A stretch of 51,304 bases of DNA, from assembly GCA_938038385.1 (NCBI GenBank), contig CALHRD010000018.1:1-51304 (forward strand), given 5' to 3'. Below are positions 6,565 through 15,021 of the stretch, piece by piece. The first letter of the stretch is position 1. Each line of letters opens with the position of its first letter. Position numbers and translations under genes: made by a program. Source of the DNA: an uncultured Burkholderiales bacterium (GTDB lineage: Bacteria > Pseudomonadota > Gammaproteobacteria > Burkholderiales > Thiobacillaceae). The notes beneath the pieces were generated by a model. That model ran no database searches, was not told the DNA's origin, and was given only the letters and a program-made list of their open reading frames with translations.

Positions 6565-7638
6565 ATGGCTGAAAGAACACACGACACCATCGAGTCCGGC
6601 GCGCCGGACCCGATGCCCTACATGCACCCGGTGATGAAGAAGAACTACGGCAAGTGGGTTTTCCATTCCCACCCGAAGCCGGGTGTGCTGTACCACCGCG
6701 CCGAGAACGGCGACGAGATCTGGACCGTCAAGGCCGGTACCCAGCGCCAGATGGACCACTACACCATCCGCAAGCTGGCCGATATCGCCGACCAGTTCGG
6801 TGACGGCTACGTCCGCTTCACCGCGCGGTCCAACATCGAATACATGGTCTCCGACCAGGCCAAGGTGGAGCCCCTGATCAAGGCCCTGCAGGACAACGGC
6901 TTCCCCATCGGCGGTACGGCCAACTCGGTATCCATGATCGCCCACACCCAGGGCTGGCTGCACTGCGACATCCCCGGCACCGACGCCTCAGGCGTGGTCA
7001 AGGCACTGATGGACGAGCTGTACGACGACTTCGTCAAGTGCGAGATGCCCAACCGCGTCAAGCTCTCGACTTCCTGCTGCGAGATCAACTGCGGCGGCCA
7101 GGCGGACATCGCCATCATCGTGCAGCACACCAAGCCACCCAAGATCAACCACGACCTGGTCGCCAACGTTTGCGAACGTCCGTCCGTCGTCGCCCGCTGC
7201 CCGGTGGCGGCCATCCGTCCCGCCCTGGTCAACGGCAAACCCTCGCTGGAAGTGGACGAGAAGAAGTGCATCTGCTGCGGTGCCTGCTTCCCGCCCTGCC
7301 CCCCGATGCAGATCAACGATCCCGAGCACTCGAAGATCGCGATCTGGGTCGGCGGCAAGAACTCGAACGCCCGTTCGCGTCCGACCTTCCACAAGCTGGT
7401 CGCATCCGGACTGCCCAACAACGCCCCGCGTTGGCCCGAGGTGGCGGAAGTGGTCAAGAAGATCCTTGCCGTGTACAAGGCCGACGGCCGTCCCTGGGAG
7501 CGCATGAGCGACTGGATCGACCGCATCGGCTGGCCGGCGTTCTTCGAAAAGACCGGCTTGCCGTTCACCAAGTACCATATCGACAACTGGCGTGGTGCCC
7601 GCAACAGCCTGAACGCCTCCACCCACATCCGCTTCTGA
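6565..7638 (+). CDS. dsrB: Reverse-type dissimilatory sulfite reductase, beta subunit
   Basis: A 357-residue DsrB. The start is the ATG at 6565 (MAERTHDTIE), preceded by GGAG at 6555-6558; an in-frame TTG at 6550 is upstream of that site and is rejected. Cysteines for the siroheme/Fe-S site are at C134, C171-C172-x3-C176 (SCCEINCGG), C203 and C212. A ferredoxin-type motif follows (C235, C237, C238, C241, C245; CICCGACFPPC). With DsrA it forms the catalytic heterotetramer. Two hairpins follow the stop codon before dsrE. Confidence 0.98.
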   Translation: MAERTHDTIESGAPDPMPYMHPVMKKNYGKWVFHSHPKPGVLYHRAENGDEIWTVKAGTQRQMDHYTIRKLADIADQFGDGYVRFTARSNIEYMVSDQAKVEPLIKALQDNGFPIGGTANSVSMIAHTQGWLHCDIPGTDASGVVKALMDELYDDFVKCEMPNRVKLSTSCCEINCGGQADIAIIVQHTKPPKINHDLVANVCERPSVVARCPVAAIRPALVNGKPSLEVDEKKCICCGACFPPCPPMQINDPEHSKIAIWVGGKNSNARSRPTFHKLVASGLPNNAPRWPEVAEVVKKILAVYKADGRPWERMSDWIDRIGWPAFFEKTGLPFTKYHIDNWRGARNSLNASTHIRF

Positions 7639-7644
7639 TCGCGT

Positions 7645-7689
7645 GCCCCGGGCGTCTGCCCGGGGCTGCATCCGAATGGGTAATTCGGA
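7645..7689 (+). promoter_or_regulatory. Two consecutive hairpins between dsrB and dsrE
   Basis: A perfect 9-bp stem GCCCCGGGC/GCCCGGGGC (7645-7653 with 7658-7666, loop GTCT) is followed by a perfect 7-bp stem TCCGAAT/ATTCGGA (7671-7677 with 7683-7689). No T-tract follows. They fit RNA-processing or stability elements that would set the amounts of DsrAB and DsrEFH separately. Confidence 0.55.
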
Positions 7690-7704
7690 GTTAGGGATAT
7701 ACAA

Positions 7705-8097
7705 ATGAAATTCGCAATACTCGTGAATGAGGGGCCCTACACCCATCAGGCGTCGGACTCCGCATATCAGTTTGCCAAGGCCGTACTGGCCAAAGGACAC
7801 GAACTCTACCGCGTGTTCTTCTACCATGACGGCGTCAACAACGCCTCACGGCTGACCGTTCCTCCGGCCGACGACCGCCATATCGTCAACCGCTGGAGCG
7901 CACTCGCGCAGGAGCATGGCATCGACCTGGTGGTTTGTATCGCCGCTGCCCAACGTCGCGGCATGCTCGACGAAAACGAGATGAAGCGTCAGGGCAAGGA
8001 CGCCAACAACATTGCCCCGGGTTTTCGCATTTCGGGCCTGGGCCAACTGGTCGAAGCCGGTATCCAGGCCGACCGCCTGGTGACTTTCGGTGACTGA
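7705..8097 (+). CDS. dsrE: DsrE, sulfur-relay subunit with active-site cysteine
   Basis: A 130-residue DsrE/TusD-family protein. The persulfide-carrying cysteine is C78 in IDLVVCIAAAQRRG, the same position as the essential Cys78 of Allochromatium DsrE. The N-terminal KFAILVNEGPYTHQ and the mid segment VFFYHDGVNNAS are typical of the fold. With DsrF and DsrH it forms a cytoplasmic alpha2beta2gamma2 complex that receives sulfur, in known systems from TusA, and hands it to DsrC. The gene lies 66 bp after dsrB and 10 bp before dsrF. Confidence 0.97.
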   Translation: MKFAILVNEGPYTHQASDSAYQFAKAVLAKGHELYRVFFYHDGVNNASRLTVPPADDRHIVNRWSALAQEHGIDLVVCIAAAQRRGMLDENEMKRQGKDANNIAPGFRISGLGQLVEAGIQADRLVTFGD

Positions 8098-8107
8098 GGG
8101 GAACGAG

Positions 8108-8503
8108 ATGACCGACGAATTGGAAATGGAAGAAGGCGGCGGTGTCGTCAAGAAATTCATGTTCCTGAACCGCAAGGCCCCCTACGGTACCATCTACGCC
8201 CTGGAAGGCCTGGAAGTCGTGCTGATCTCCGCGGCTTTCGATCAGGACGTGTGCATGGCCTTCGTGGATGACGGCGTCTATCAGCTGATGAAGAACGTCG
8301 ACACCACCGGCATCGACATGAAGAACTTCTCCAAGACCTACCGTGCCCTCGAGGGCTATGACATCGAGAAACTCTATGTCGAGAAGGAGTCCATGGAGGC
8401 ACGCGGTCTGACCGAGGACGATTTCATCGTCGACGTCACCGTGATGAGTTCTGCCGAGCTGGCCGCCCTGATGAATGAACAGGACGTGGTGATCAGCCAC
8501 TAA
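8108..8503 (+). CDS. dsrF: DsrF, sulfur-relay subunit
   Basis: A 131-residue DsrF/TusC-family subunit of DsrEFH. The start is the ATG at 8108 (MTDELEMEEGGG) with GAGGGG just upstream; a longer frame starting at 8090 inside dsrE is rejected. The core KKFMFLNRKAPYGTIYALE and ALISAAFD-like segment fit the family. It has one cysteine, C49 (DQDVCMAF). DsrF has a structural role in the heterohexamer in known systems. It is tightly spaced between dsrE and dsrH. Confidence 0.96.
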   Translation: MTDELEMEEGGGVVKKFMFLNRKAPYGTIYALEGLEVVLISAAFDQDVCMAFVDDGVYQLMKNVDTTGIDMKNFSKTYRALEGYDIEKLYVEKESMEARGLTEDDFIVDVTVMSSAELAALMNEQDVVISH

Positions 8504-8515
8504 GGGGAAACGAAC

Positions 8516-8815
8516 ATGCTGCATATCGTCAACAAGTCGCCCACCGAGCGCAACTCGCTGGACAGCTGTCTGCGCCTGGCGACCAAAGGCTCTGCCGTAT
8601 TGCTGATCGAGGACGCGGTCTATGCCGCCACGAAAGGCACTGCCGCAGCGGCGAAACTGCAGGCGGCCATGGCCGACCTGAAGGTTTATGCCCTTGCACC
8701 CGACCTGAATGCGCGCGGCGTGGCCGGTCGCGTTCTCGAGGGTGTGAATCTCGTGGACTACGGTGGTTTCGTTGATCTCGTCGCCGAGCACAACACCTGC
8801 CAGTCCTGGTTGTAA
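8516..8815 (+). CDS. dsrH: DsrH, sulfur-relay subunit
   Basis: A 99-residue DsrH/TusB-family protein starting MLHIVNKSPTERNSLDSC. C18 sits where the family keeps a cysteine. The body includes VLLIEDAVYAAT and DLKVYALAPDLNARG, and the end NTCQSW is typical of the TusB/DsrH C terminus. It completes the DsrEFH complex. AAGGGG lies 9 bases before the start, 12 bp after dsrF. dsrC follows after 23 bp. Confidence 0.96.
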   Translation: MLHIVNKSPTERNSLDSCLRLATKGSAVLLIEDAVYAATKGTAAAAKLQAAMADLKVYALAPDLNARGVAGRVLEGVNLVDYGGFVDLVAEHNTCQSWL

Positions 8816-8838
8816 CTTTTTCAAGAGGAGTGTGAGTC

Positions 8839-9174
8839 ATGCCCACCGTAGAAGTTGCTGGCAAAAGCATTGAAGTCGATGAGGAAGGCTATCTGGTCAA
8901 TCTGTCCGACTGGGACGAGCAGGTCGCCGATTACCTGGCCAAGGAAGAAAAGGTCGAGATGACCCAGAACCACTGGGAAGTGGTCAACTTCCTGCGCGAG
9001 TACTACAGCGAGTACCAGATCGCCCCTGCGATCCGCGTGCTGACCAAGGCCATCGCCAAGAAGCTGGGTCCGGACAAGGGTAACAACAAGTACCTGTACG
9101 AACTGTTCCCCTATGGTCCCGCCAAGCAGGCGTGCAAGATCGCCGGCCTGCCCAAGCCGACCGGTTGTATCTGA
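8839..9174 (+). CDS. dsrC: DsrC, sulfur carrier and substrate of the sulfite reductase
   Basis: A 111-residue DsrC with both functional cysteines on its C-terminal arm: C99 (QACKIAGLP) and the penultimate C110 (PTGCI). It accepts sulfur from DsrE, is oxidised by DsrAB while persulfidated, and links to the DsrMKJOP complex through its trisulfide or disulfide form. The start has a strong AAGAGGAG site. In Allochromatium dsrC is the most strongly expressed dsr gene and is reported to have its own promoter; the stable hairpin after the stop codon here fits separate handling of its RNA. It contrasts with the cysteine-free paralogue at 3.6-4.0 kb. Confidence 0.98.
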   Translation: MPTVEVAGKSIEVDEEGYLVNLSDWDEQVADYLAKEEKVEMTQNHWEVVNFLREYYSEYQIAPAIRVLTKAIAKKLGPDKGNNKYLYELFPYGPAKQACKIAGLPKPTGCI

Positions 9175-9188
9175 ACGGATCCGCCTCT

Positions 9189-9222
9189 CGAGTCGATCCC
9201 TGCCCACCCTGGGATCGACTCG
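9189..9222 (+). promoter_or_regulatory. Strong hairpin after dsrC
   Basis: A perfect 12-bp stem, CGAGTCGATCCC (9189-9200) and GGGATCGACTCG (9211-9222), with a 10-base loop, is followed at once by a smaller GCCCC/GGGGC stem (9222-9238). There is no T-run. It is the strongest stem in the operon and stands 15 bases after the dsrC stop, with 185 bp still to go before dsrM. Partial attenuation or RNA protection is likely. Confidence 0.6.
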
Positions 9223-9407
9223 CCCCTCCCACGGGGCGGCAAGGACTGGTAGTCCGAGTCAGAGACATAGCAATCATGGCGCAGCTTCCTCGATTGTGAA
9301 TTGCGGAAGCCGCCTGTGAATCGATCCAGGATGACTGGAGTTACCCGCTGGCATTCAGCCGGTTGGTGAACTTACGCCGTATTGACCTGTACGACGCTGA
9401 GGAACGG

Positions 9408-10145
9408 ATGTCCGCACTGACCGTTTTTTATACAGGCCTGTTCTACTTTGCCACCCTGGTCTTCATCGGTGGCGTGGCCTACCGCATCTACGAGTACAGC
9501 CGTACACCGGCCCCCCTCAAGATCCCCACCACCCCGGCGCCGACCACCGGCTCCGGCGTTGCATTACGCATGGCCCGCGAGGTGGTTTTGTTCGAAAGCC
9601 TGTTCAAATCCAACAAGTGGATCTGGATCTTCGGCTGGATGTTCCATTTCGGCCTGCTGCTGGTGCTGTTGCGCCACATCCGCTACTTCCAGGAGCCCGT
9701 ATGGTTCTGGGTCGAGTTCATCCAGCCCTTCGGGATGTACGCCAGTTTCATGATGGTGGCGGGGCTGGCCGGCCTGTGGGCACGTCGTTTCCTGGTGGAC
9801 CGGGTGCGTTACATCTCCACCCCCTCCGACCACCTCATGCTGGCGCTCCTGATCGGCATCGGTATCTCAGGCATGATGATGACCTTCGTCACGCATACCG
9901 ACATCGTCGCCCTCAAGGCCTTCATGCGCGGGCTCATGTACTTCGACTGGCAACCCCTGCCCGGCGATGCCGTGCTGCTGGCTCACCTGACGATGGTGGC
10001 CCTGCTCATGATCATCTTCCCGGTGAGCAAGCTTCTGCACGCCCCCGGTATCTTCTTCAGCCCCAGCCGCAACCAGGTGGACAACCCGCGCGAGCATCGG
10101 CACATCGCCCCTTGGGCGGCCGCGCTGGAAAAGGATCGTGCCTGA
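9408..10145 (+). CDS. dsrM: DsrM, membrane b-type cytochrome of the DsrMKJOP complex
   Basis: A 245-residue NarI-like membrane protein with about five hydrophobic segments (near residues 5-27, 72-90, 108-128, 141-162 and 188-208). Histidines at H80, H90, H142, H193 and H211 are candidate haem b ligands. The start is the ATG at 9408 (MSALTVFYTG), preceded by GAGGA; a longer frame from 9363 adds a hydrophilic extension with no ribosome-binding site and is rejected. DsrM binds DsrK and exchanges electrons with the quinone pool. The 233-bp gap after dsrC carries a strong hairpin and no gene. Confidence 0.95.
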   Translation: MSALTVFYTGLFYFATLVFIGGVAYRIYEYSRTPAPLKIPTTPAPTTGSGVALRMAREVVLFESLFKSNKWIWIFGWMFHFGLLLVLLRHIRYFQEPVWFWVEFIQPFGMYASFMMVAGLAGLWARRFLVDRVRYISTPSDHLMLALLIGIGISGMMMTFVTHTDIVALKAFMRGLMYFDWQPLPGDAVLLAHLTMVALLMIIFPVSKLLHAPGIFFSPSRNQVDNPREHRHIAPWAAALEKDRA

Positions 10146-10186
10146 CCGCCGGCAACGGAACGAGATGAGAGTGACAAGGAGCTAAA

Positions 10187-11716
10187 GTGGCTGCACCCAA
10201 GTTCGAAGTCCCCAAGTTCCAGGACAATGCCGTTCTCGACATCCCCAAGATCCAGGAAGGGGCCATGTCGCACATGAAATCCTTCGTGGCCGGCCAGGCC
10301 GCCCAGGAATATCTGGGGTATCCCTGGGAACTGGGCGAGGATTGGAAGGAACGGGCCATCGAGCGCATGGGTGAGGTACTGCAAAAATACCGCTCCGTGC
10401 GCGTGTTCCTCGACGCCTGTGTGCACTGCGGCGCCTGCACCGACAAGTGCCACTACTATCTCGGCACCGCCGATCCGAAGAACATGCCGGTGGCGCGCCA
10501 GGAACTGATGCGCAAGGTCTACCGCCGCTACTTCACCTTCGGCGGCAAGTACTTCCCCTGGCTGGTCGGCGCCGAGGACCTGACGCAGGAAGTCCTCGAG
10601 GACTGGTACAACTACTACCACGAGTGTTCCGAATGTCGGCGCTGCTCGGTGTTCTGTCCCTATGGCATCGACACCGCCGAGATCACCATGGCCGGCCGGG
10701 AGATCCTCAACTACGTCGGCATGGGCCAGAAGTACTCGAACGAGATCCTGGCCAAGGTGCAGAAGATCGGCAACAACCTGGGGCTACCCGGCCCCGCCCT
10801 GGAGGACACCCTGGCCGGCCTGGAGGAGGACATCGAGGCGGACATCGGCGTGCCGGTGAAGCTGCCGCTGGATGTCAAGGGGGCGGAGATCCTGCTGGTC
10901 ACCCCCTCGGCGGACTTCTTCTCCGAGCCGCATGTCGAGTCGCTGATCGGCTATGCCAAGGTGTTCCATGCCGCGGGCGTGTCCTGGACCCTGTCCAGCC
11001 ATGCCTCGGAGGCCGGCAACTTCGGCCTGTTCAACGGCAACTACGAGATGATGCGCAACGTCGCCATGCGCATCCGCGACGCCGCCCTGGAACTAGGCGT
11101 CAAGCGCATCATCGTCGGCGAGTGTGGCCATGCCTGGCGTGTGGCCTACAGCTACTGGAACACGCTGACCGGAATCGGCTATGGCGGCGACGACCCTTAC
11201 GCGCAGATGCTCCAGAAGCAGCTCGATTCGCGCTATCCCCAGCCCATGCACATCTGCGAATACACCTGGGATCTCATTCAGCAGGGGGTGCTGAAGTTCG
11301 ACAAGTCCAAGAACGACCACCGGGTCATCACCTTCCATGACTCCTGCAACGTCGCCCGCGCCTCGCGCATGGGCAACGAGCCCGGCGGCCAGTTCACCAT
11401 CCCGCGCAACATCATCCGGGCGGTGGCAAACAATTTCTACGACATGGACGCCGACACCATCGGTGAGTCCACCTACTGCTGCGGTGGCGGCGGCGGGCTG
11501 CTGACGGACGACCTGATGGAAGTCAGGGTCAAGGGGGCGCTGCCGCGCATGAACGCCTACAACAGCGTGGCGCAGGCCAATGGGGTGAACTTCCTGGCCC
11601 TGATCTGCGCCATCTGCAAGGCGCAGTTCACCAAGGTGTTCCCGTACTACGGTTTCGACATGAGCATGGTCGGCGGCGTGCATCAGCTCGTCAGCACCGC
11701 CATTGAATTGGATTAA
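10187..11716 (+). CDS. dsrK: DsrK, HdrD-like Fe-S subunit of the DsrMKJOP complex
   Basis: A 509-residue protein related to HdrD, the catalytic subunit of heterodisulfide reductases. Two [4Fe-4S] ferredoxin motifs are at C78-x2-C81-x2-C84-x3-C88 (CVHCGACTDKC) and C147-x2-C150-x2-C153-x3-C157 (CSECRRCSVFC). The C-terminal half has HdrD-type cysteine clusters (CCGGGGGLLTDD and LICAICKAQF). It faces the cytoplasm and is the expected docking site for DsrC. Translation starts at GTG 10187, with AAGGA 7 bases upstream. It lies 41 bp after dsrM. Confidence 0.97.
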   Translation: MAAPKFEVPKFQDNAVLDIPKIQEGAMSHMKSFVAGQAAQEYLGYPWELGEDWKERAIERMGEVLQKYRSVRVFLDACVHCGACTDKCHYYLGTADPKNMPVARQELMRKVYRRYFTFGGKYFPWLVGAEDLTQEVLEDWYNYYHECSECRRCSVFCPYGIDTAEITMAGREILNYVGMGQKYSNEILAKVQKIGNNLGLPGPALEDTLAGLEEDIEADIGVPVKLPLDVKGAEILLVTPSADFFSEPHVESLIGYAKVFHAAGVSWTLSSHASEAGNFGLFNGNYEMMRNVAMRIRDAALELGVKRIIVGECGHAWRVAYSYWNTLTGIGYGGDDPYAQMLQKQLDSRYPQPMHICEYTWDLIQQGVLKFDKSKNDHRVITFHDSCNVARASRMGNEPGGQFTIPRNIIRAVANNFYDMDADTIGESTYCCGGGGGLLTDDLMEVRVKGALPRMNAYNSVAQANGVNFLALICAICKAQFTKVFPYYGFDMSMVGGVHQLVSTAIELD

Positions 11717-11755
11717 CGCGGTCCAGCCGCACTTTTTGTTGATAGGAGAGCGAAG

Positions 11756-13711
11756 ATGTCGGTCACTTCCAAAGACGTGAAAAAGACTGAGGGTCTTACC
11801 TGGCGCCGTTTCAAGGACGGTGACCACGAATGGCACGATCGCCAGGAGATGATCTTCCAGGCGAGCTGGACCCATAAGTGCCCCGAGTACATGCTCTCGA
11901 CGCCGCCCTGCCAGGGTTCCTGCCCGGCCGGCGAGGACATCCGTTCCTATCTCAACATCGTACGCGGCATCGAAAAGCCGGCCGATCCGAAGATGAGCTG
12001 GCAGGAATTCGCCTGGCGGCGCCTGACCGATGCCAACCCCTTCCCCGCCGTCATGGGCCGCGTCTGCCCCGCCCCCTGTGAGTCCGGCTGCAACCGCAAC
12101 CAGGTCGAAGACCACGTCGGTATCAACTCGGTGGAGCACTTCCTGGGCAACTGGGCGCTCAACAACGGCCTCAAGTTCGATCCCCCCGGTCCCGATACCG
12201 GCAAGAAGGTGGCCATCATCGGCGGCGGCCCCGCCGGCCTGGCGGCGGCCTATCAGCTTCGCCGCATGGGTCACGGCGTGACCATCTTCGACGACCACGA
12301 GGAGCTGGGCGGCATGATGCGCTACGGCATTCCCGGCTTCCGCACGCCGCGCAACGTCCTCGACGGCGAGATCCAGCGCATCCTCGACATGGGGGTGGAG
12401 ACGCGCATGAACACCCGCGTCGGCAAGGACATCTCCATGGAACAGATCGAGAAGGAGTTCGACGCCATCATCATGGGCATGGGCGCCCAATCCGGCCGCG
12501 CCCTGCCGGTGCCCGGCGCCGACGCCACCAACTGCGTGACCGCCATGGCCTTCCTGCGCGCCTTCAACGAAGGCCGACTGCAGCACGTCGGCAAGCGTGT
12601 GCTGGTCATCGGCGGGGGCGACACCTCCATCGACGTGGCCACCGTCGCCCGCCGCCTGGGTCACATCACCAACGTCACCGAGAAGGATCTGCCCGAGCAT
12701 GTCCTGGCCGGCCACAGCGCCCATGACGTGGCCTCCATCTCCGCCCGCCAGGGTGCCGAGGTGAAGCTGTTCTCGCGCGCCACCATCGACAAGATGGCCG
12801 CCAACAAGGTCGAGATCGAGCACGCCCAGGCCGAGGGCATCGAGATCATCGGTGGCGTCACCCCGGTGGCCGTCATCAAGGGCCCGGACGGACGGGCCAC
12901 CCACCTGCGCATGGCCGAGTTCGAGATGGTCGGCAAGGAGATGAAGATCAAGGAAGGCACCGAGGTGGACTACGAGTGCGACCTGATCGTCTCGGCCATC
13001 GGCCAGGCCGTCGACTTCACGGGTCTGGAGCAGTACAACAACAACAACGGCCTGATCAAGACCGACAAACTCTACCGTTTCCCCGGCAAGCCGAACGTCT
13101 TCGTCGCCGGCGACGTGATCCGCCCGCACCTGCTCACCACCGCCATCGGCCACGCCCGCATCTGCGCCGACGGCGTCGACGCCTACCTCAAGGGCATCGA
13201 CATGGACAAGCGGCCCAAGGTGGATGTAGCCCACTGGGATATGGTGCGCCGCTGGATAGAGACCGGGCACGAGTATCACGACCATCACGGCCAGGAATGG
13301 GGTACCTCGCAATGGAAAGACGTCCTGCACAACTTCGAGGACCGCTCCAGCCGCTACATCATCCCGTCCACCGAGCTGTTCCTGGGTCATTTCGTGCATA
13401 CCCCGCGCAACAAGCGTGAGATCGTGCACCTGGACAAGGACAGCGCGCTGGGCAACTTCGACGACCGCCTGGGCCAGCTCACCGAACAGCAGACCATCGC
13501 CGAAGCCAAGCGCTGCATGTCCTGTGGCCTGTGCTTCGAGTGCGACAACTGCGTGGTCTATTGCCCGCAGACCGCCGTGTTCAAGGTCAAGAAGAAGGAC
13601 AACCCCACCACCGGCCGCTATGTGGACACCGACTACAGCAAGTGCATCGGCTGCCACATCTGTGCCGACGTGTGCCCGACAGGCTACATCGTCATGGGCA
13701 TGGGCGACTAA
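11756..13711 (+). CDS. dsrL: DsrL, NAD(P)H:acceptor oxidoreductase of the oxidative dsr pathway
   Basis: A 651-residue iron-sulfur flavoprotein related to the small subunit of glutamate synthase. Cysteine clusters at C42, C52, C56 and C104, C108, C112 form the N-terminal Fe-S region. The FAD site starts at about 152 (VAIIGGGPAGLAAAY), and an NAD(P) site lies at VLVIGGGDTSIDVA. A C-terminal ferredoxin domain has two four-cysteine motifs (CMSCGLCFECDNC and CIGCHICADVC). In sulfur oxidisers DsrL is the partner of DsrAB that takes electrons and reduces NAD+. Its presence is good evidence that this locus runs oxidatively. A GGAGAG site precedes the ATG. Confidence 0.97.
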   Translation: MSVTSKDVKKTEGLTWRRFKDGDHEWHDRQEMIFQASWTHKCPEYMLSTPPCQGSCPAGEDIRSYLNIVRGIEKPADPKMSWQEFAWRRLTDANPFPAVMGRVCPAPCESGCNRNQVEDHVGINSVEHFLGNWALNNGLKFDPPGPDTGKKVAIIGGGPAGLAAAYQLRRMGHGVTIFDDHEELGGMMRYGIPGFRTPRNVLDGEIQRILDMGVETRMNTRVGKDISMEQIEKEFDAIIMGMGAQSGRALPVPGADATNCVTAMAFLRAFNEGRLQHVGKRVLVIGGGDTSIDVATVARRLGHITNVTEKDLPEHVLAGHSAHDVASISARQGAEVKLFSRATIDKMAANKVEIEHAQAEGIEIIGGVTPVAVIKGPDGRATHLRMAEFEMVGKEMKIKEGTEVDYECDLIVSAIGQAVDFTGLEQYNNNNGLIKTDKLYRFPGKPNVFVAGDVIRPHLLTTAIGHARICADGVDAYLKGIDMDKRPKVDVAHWDMVRRWIETGHEYHDHHGQEWGTSQWKDVLHNFEDRSSRYIIPSTELFLGHFVHTPRNKREIVHLDKDSALGNFDDRLGQLTEQQTIAEAKRCMSCGLCFECDNCVVYCPQTAVFKVKKKDNPTTGRYVDTDYSKCIGCHICADVCPTGYIVMGMGD

Positions 13712-13740
13712 CGCGGGTATCTGGCATCAGGGGTCAGCGA

Positions 13741-13773
13741 CAGCCGGGCCGGTCACACACACCGTCCCGGCTG
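13741..13773 (+). promoter_or_regulatory. Hairpin between dsrL and dsrJ
   Basis: CAGCCGGG (13741-13748) pairs with CCCGGCTG (13766-13773), with a 3-bp inner GGT/ACC stem. It lies in the 117-bp gap between dsrL and dsrJ. There is no T-tract. It is the fourth intercistronic stem in the operon. Confidence 0.45.
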
Positions 13774-13828
13774 CGCCGACCGACCCAAGCAACCCGTTTC
13801 CTATCGGATCGAGCATGGAAAGAGGCCG

Positions 13829-14272
13829 ATGGCAAGAGTGCTACACAACCTGATTGCATGGGGCCTGTTGGTCCTGTTGGCAAGCCTGCTCATGGCGCCG
13901 GCTGCCGTCATGGCAGGTGTCAACAAACCCGTGCTGGAGCGCGGCAAAGGTGAACGCTGCGTCGAGGACACGGAATTCATGCGGCGCAATCACATGGCTT
14001 TGCTGAAGCATCATCGCGACGACACCATGCGCCGCGGCATTCGCACCACCAAGCACAGCCTCAAGGGTTGCGTGGATTGTCACGCCTCTAGCAAGACCGG
14101 CAGCGTGGCCGCCAGCAAGGAGGATTTCTGCATGGCCTGCCACGTCTACACAGGCGTGAAGCTGGACTGCTGGGACTGCCATGCCACCAAGCCGATGAAA
14201 CAGTACAGACCTGCAGCCACACCCCGCGTCACACCGCTGATGGTGCAACAGCAAGGGGGGCAACAACCATGA
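13829..14272 (+). CDS. dsrJ: DsrJ, triheme cytochrome c of the DsrMKJOP complex
   Basis: A 147-residue periplasmic cytochrome with an N-terminal hydrophobic segment (residues 5-29, WGLLVLLASLLMAP) acting as a signal or anchor. Three CxxCH haem sites are visible: C81-VDCH85, C101-MACH105 and C114-WDCH118. An extra cysteine, C44 (GERCVEDTEF), matches the cysteine proposed to be an unusual haem ligand in DsrJ of purple sulfur bacteria. The tail is proline- and glutamine-rich. Its stop overlaps the dsrO start by 4 bases (ATGA), so the two are translationally coupled. Confidence 0.97.
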   Translation: MARVLHNLIAWGLLVLLASLLMAPAAVMAGVNKPVLERGKGERCVEDTEFMRRNHMALLKHHRDDTMRRGIRTTKHSLKGCVDCHASSKTGSVAASKEDFCMACHVYTGVKLDCWDCHATKPMKQYRPAATPRVTPLMVQQQGGQQP

Positions 14273-15018
14273 ACGAACAGAACCTGAAACCCGACAGCAG
14301 TGACCGCCGTGCCTTTCTCAAGGCGGGCGCCGTCGCCACCGGCACAGCGCTCGCACCCGGCGTCCTGCTCTTCGGTGTCGCCCAGGCACGCGCACCCGGG
14401 GAGCCCGCCTCCGACAAAGTGCGCTGGGGCATGATCATCGACACCACCAAATGCGCGAGCGGCTGTAGCGACTGCGTGACGGCCTGCAACACCGAGAACG
14501 GTCTGTCCGGTGCCACCGGACCGCAGGACTCGCAGTGGATCCGCAAGCTCAACATCCGGCACCTGAAATCGGGCGTCGAAACCTCGCTGCCCATGCTGTG
14601 CCAGCACTGCGAGCACCCGCCCTGCGTCGATGTCTGCCCCACCGGCGCCTCCATGAAGCGGGCCGACGGCATCGTCCTGGTCGACCGTCACACCTGCATC
14701 GGCTGCCGCTATTGCATGATGGCCTGTCCCTACAAGGCGCGTTCCTTCGTACACGAGCCGCTCACCGACCAGAACCCGGAGGTGCCGCGCGGCAAGGGCT
14801 GCGTCGAATCCTGTACCTTCTGTGTGCAGAAGGTGGACCGCGGCGAAAACACCACGGCCTGCGTCGAAGCCTGCAATGCCGCCGGCCACAAGGCCATGCT
14901 GTTCGGCGACCTGAACGACCCGCAAAGCGAGATCGCCCAAACCATGAAGACCTATGCCACCACCGAAGTGCGCGCCGATCTGCGGCTGAACACCGGTGTG
15001 CGTTACCAGGGGATCTGA
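14269..15018 (+). CDS. dsrO: DsrO, periplasmic four-cluster ferredoxin of the DsrMKJOP complex
   Basis: A 249-residue protein with a twin-arginine signal (SDRRAFLK around R13-R14, then a hydrophobic stretch ending QARA at about 42). It is therefore folded with its Fe-S clusters before export. Sixteen cysteines group into four [4Fe-4S] sites: CASGCSDCVTAC, CQHCEHPPCVDVC, CIGCRYCMMAC and CVESCTFC with CVEAC. It resembles HybA and NrfC electron-transfer subunits and sits between DsrJ and DsrP. It overlaps dsrJ by 4 bases and precedes dsrP by 3 bases. Confidence 0.97.
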   Translation: MNEQNLKPDSSDRRAFLKAGAVATGTALAPGVLLFGVAQARAPGEPASDKVRWGMIIDTTKCASGCSDCVTACNTENGLSGATGPQDSQWIRKLNIRHLKSGVETSLPMLCQHCEHPPCVDVCPTGASMKRADGIVLVDRHTCIGCRYCMMACPYKARSFVHEPLTDQNPEVPRGKGCVESCTFCVQKVDRGENTTACVEACNAAGHKAMLFGDLNDPQSEIAQTMKTYATTEVRADLRLNTGVRYQGI

Positions 15019-15021
15019 TCC

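Noticed and set aside
11093-13657. An 854-codon open frame on the minus strand across dsrK-dsrL
   Set aside because: It is the antisense shadow of dsrK and dsrL, a usual effect in GC-rich DNA. The translation is rich in Val, Gly, His and Asp repeats and matches no fold I know, while the + strand genes are unmistakable.
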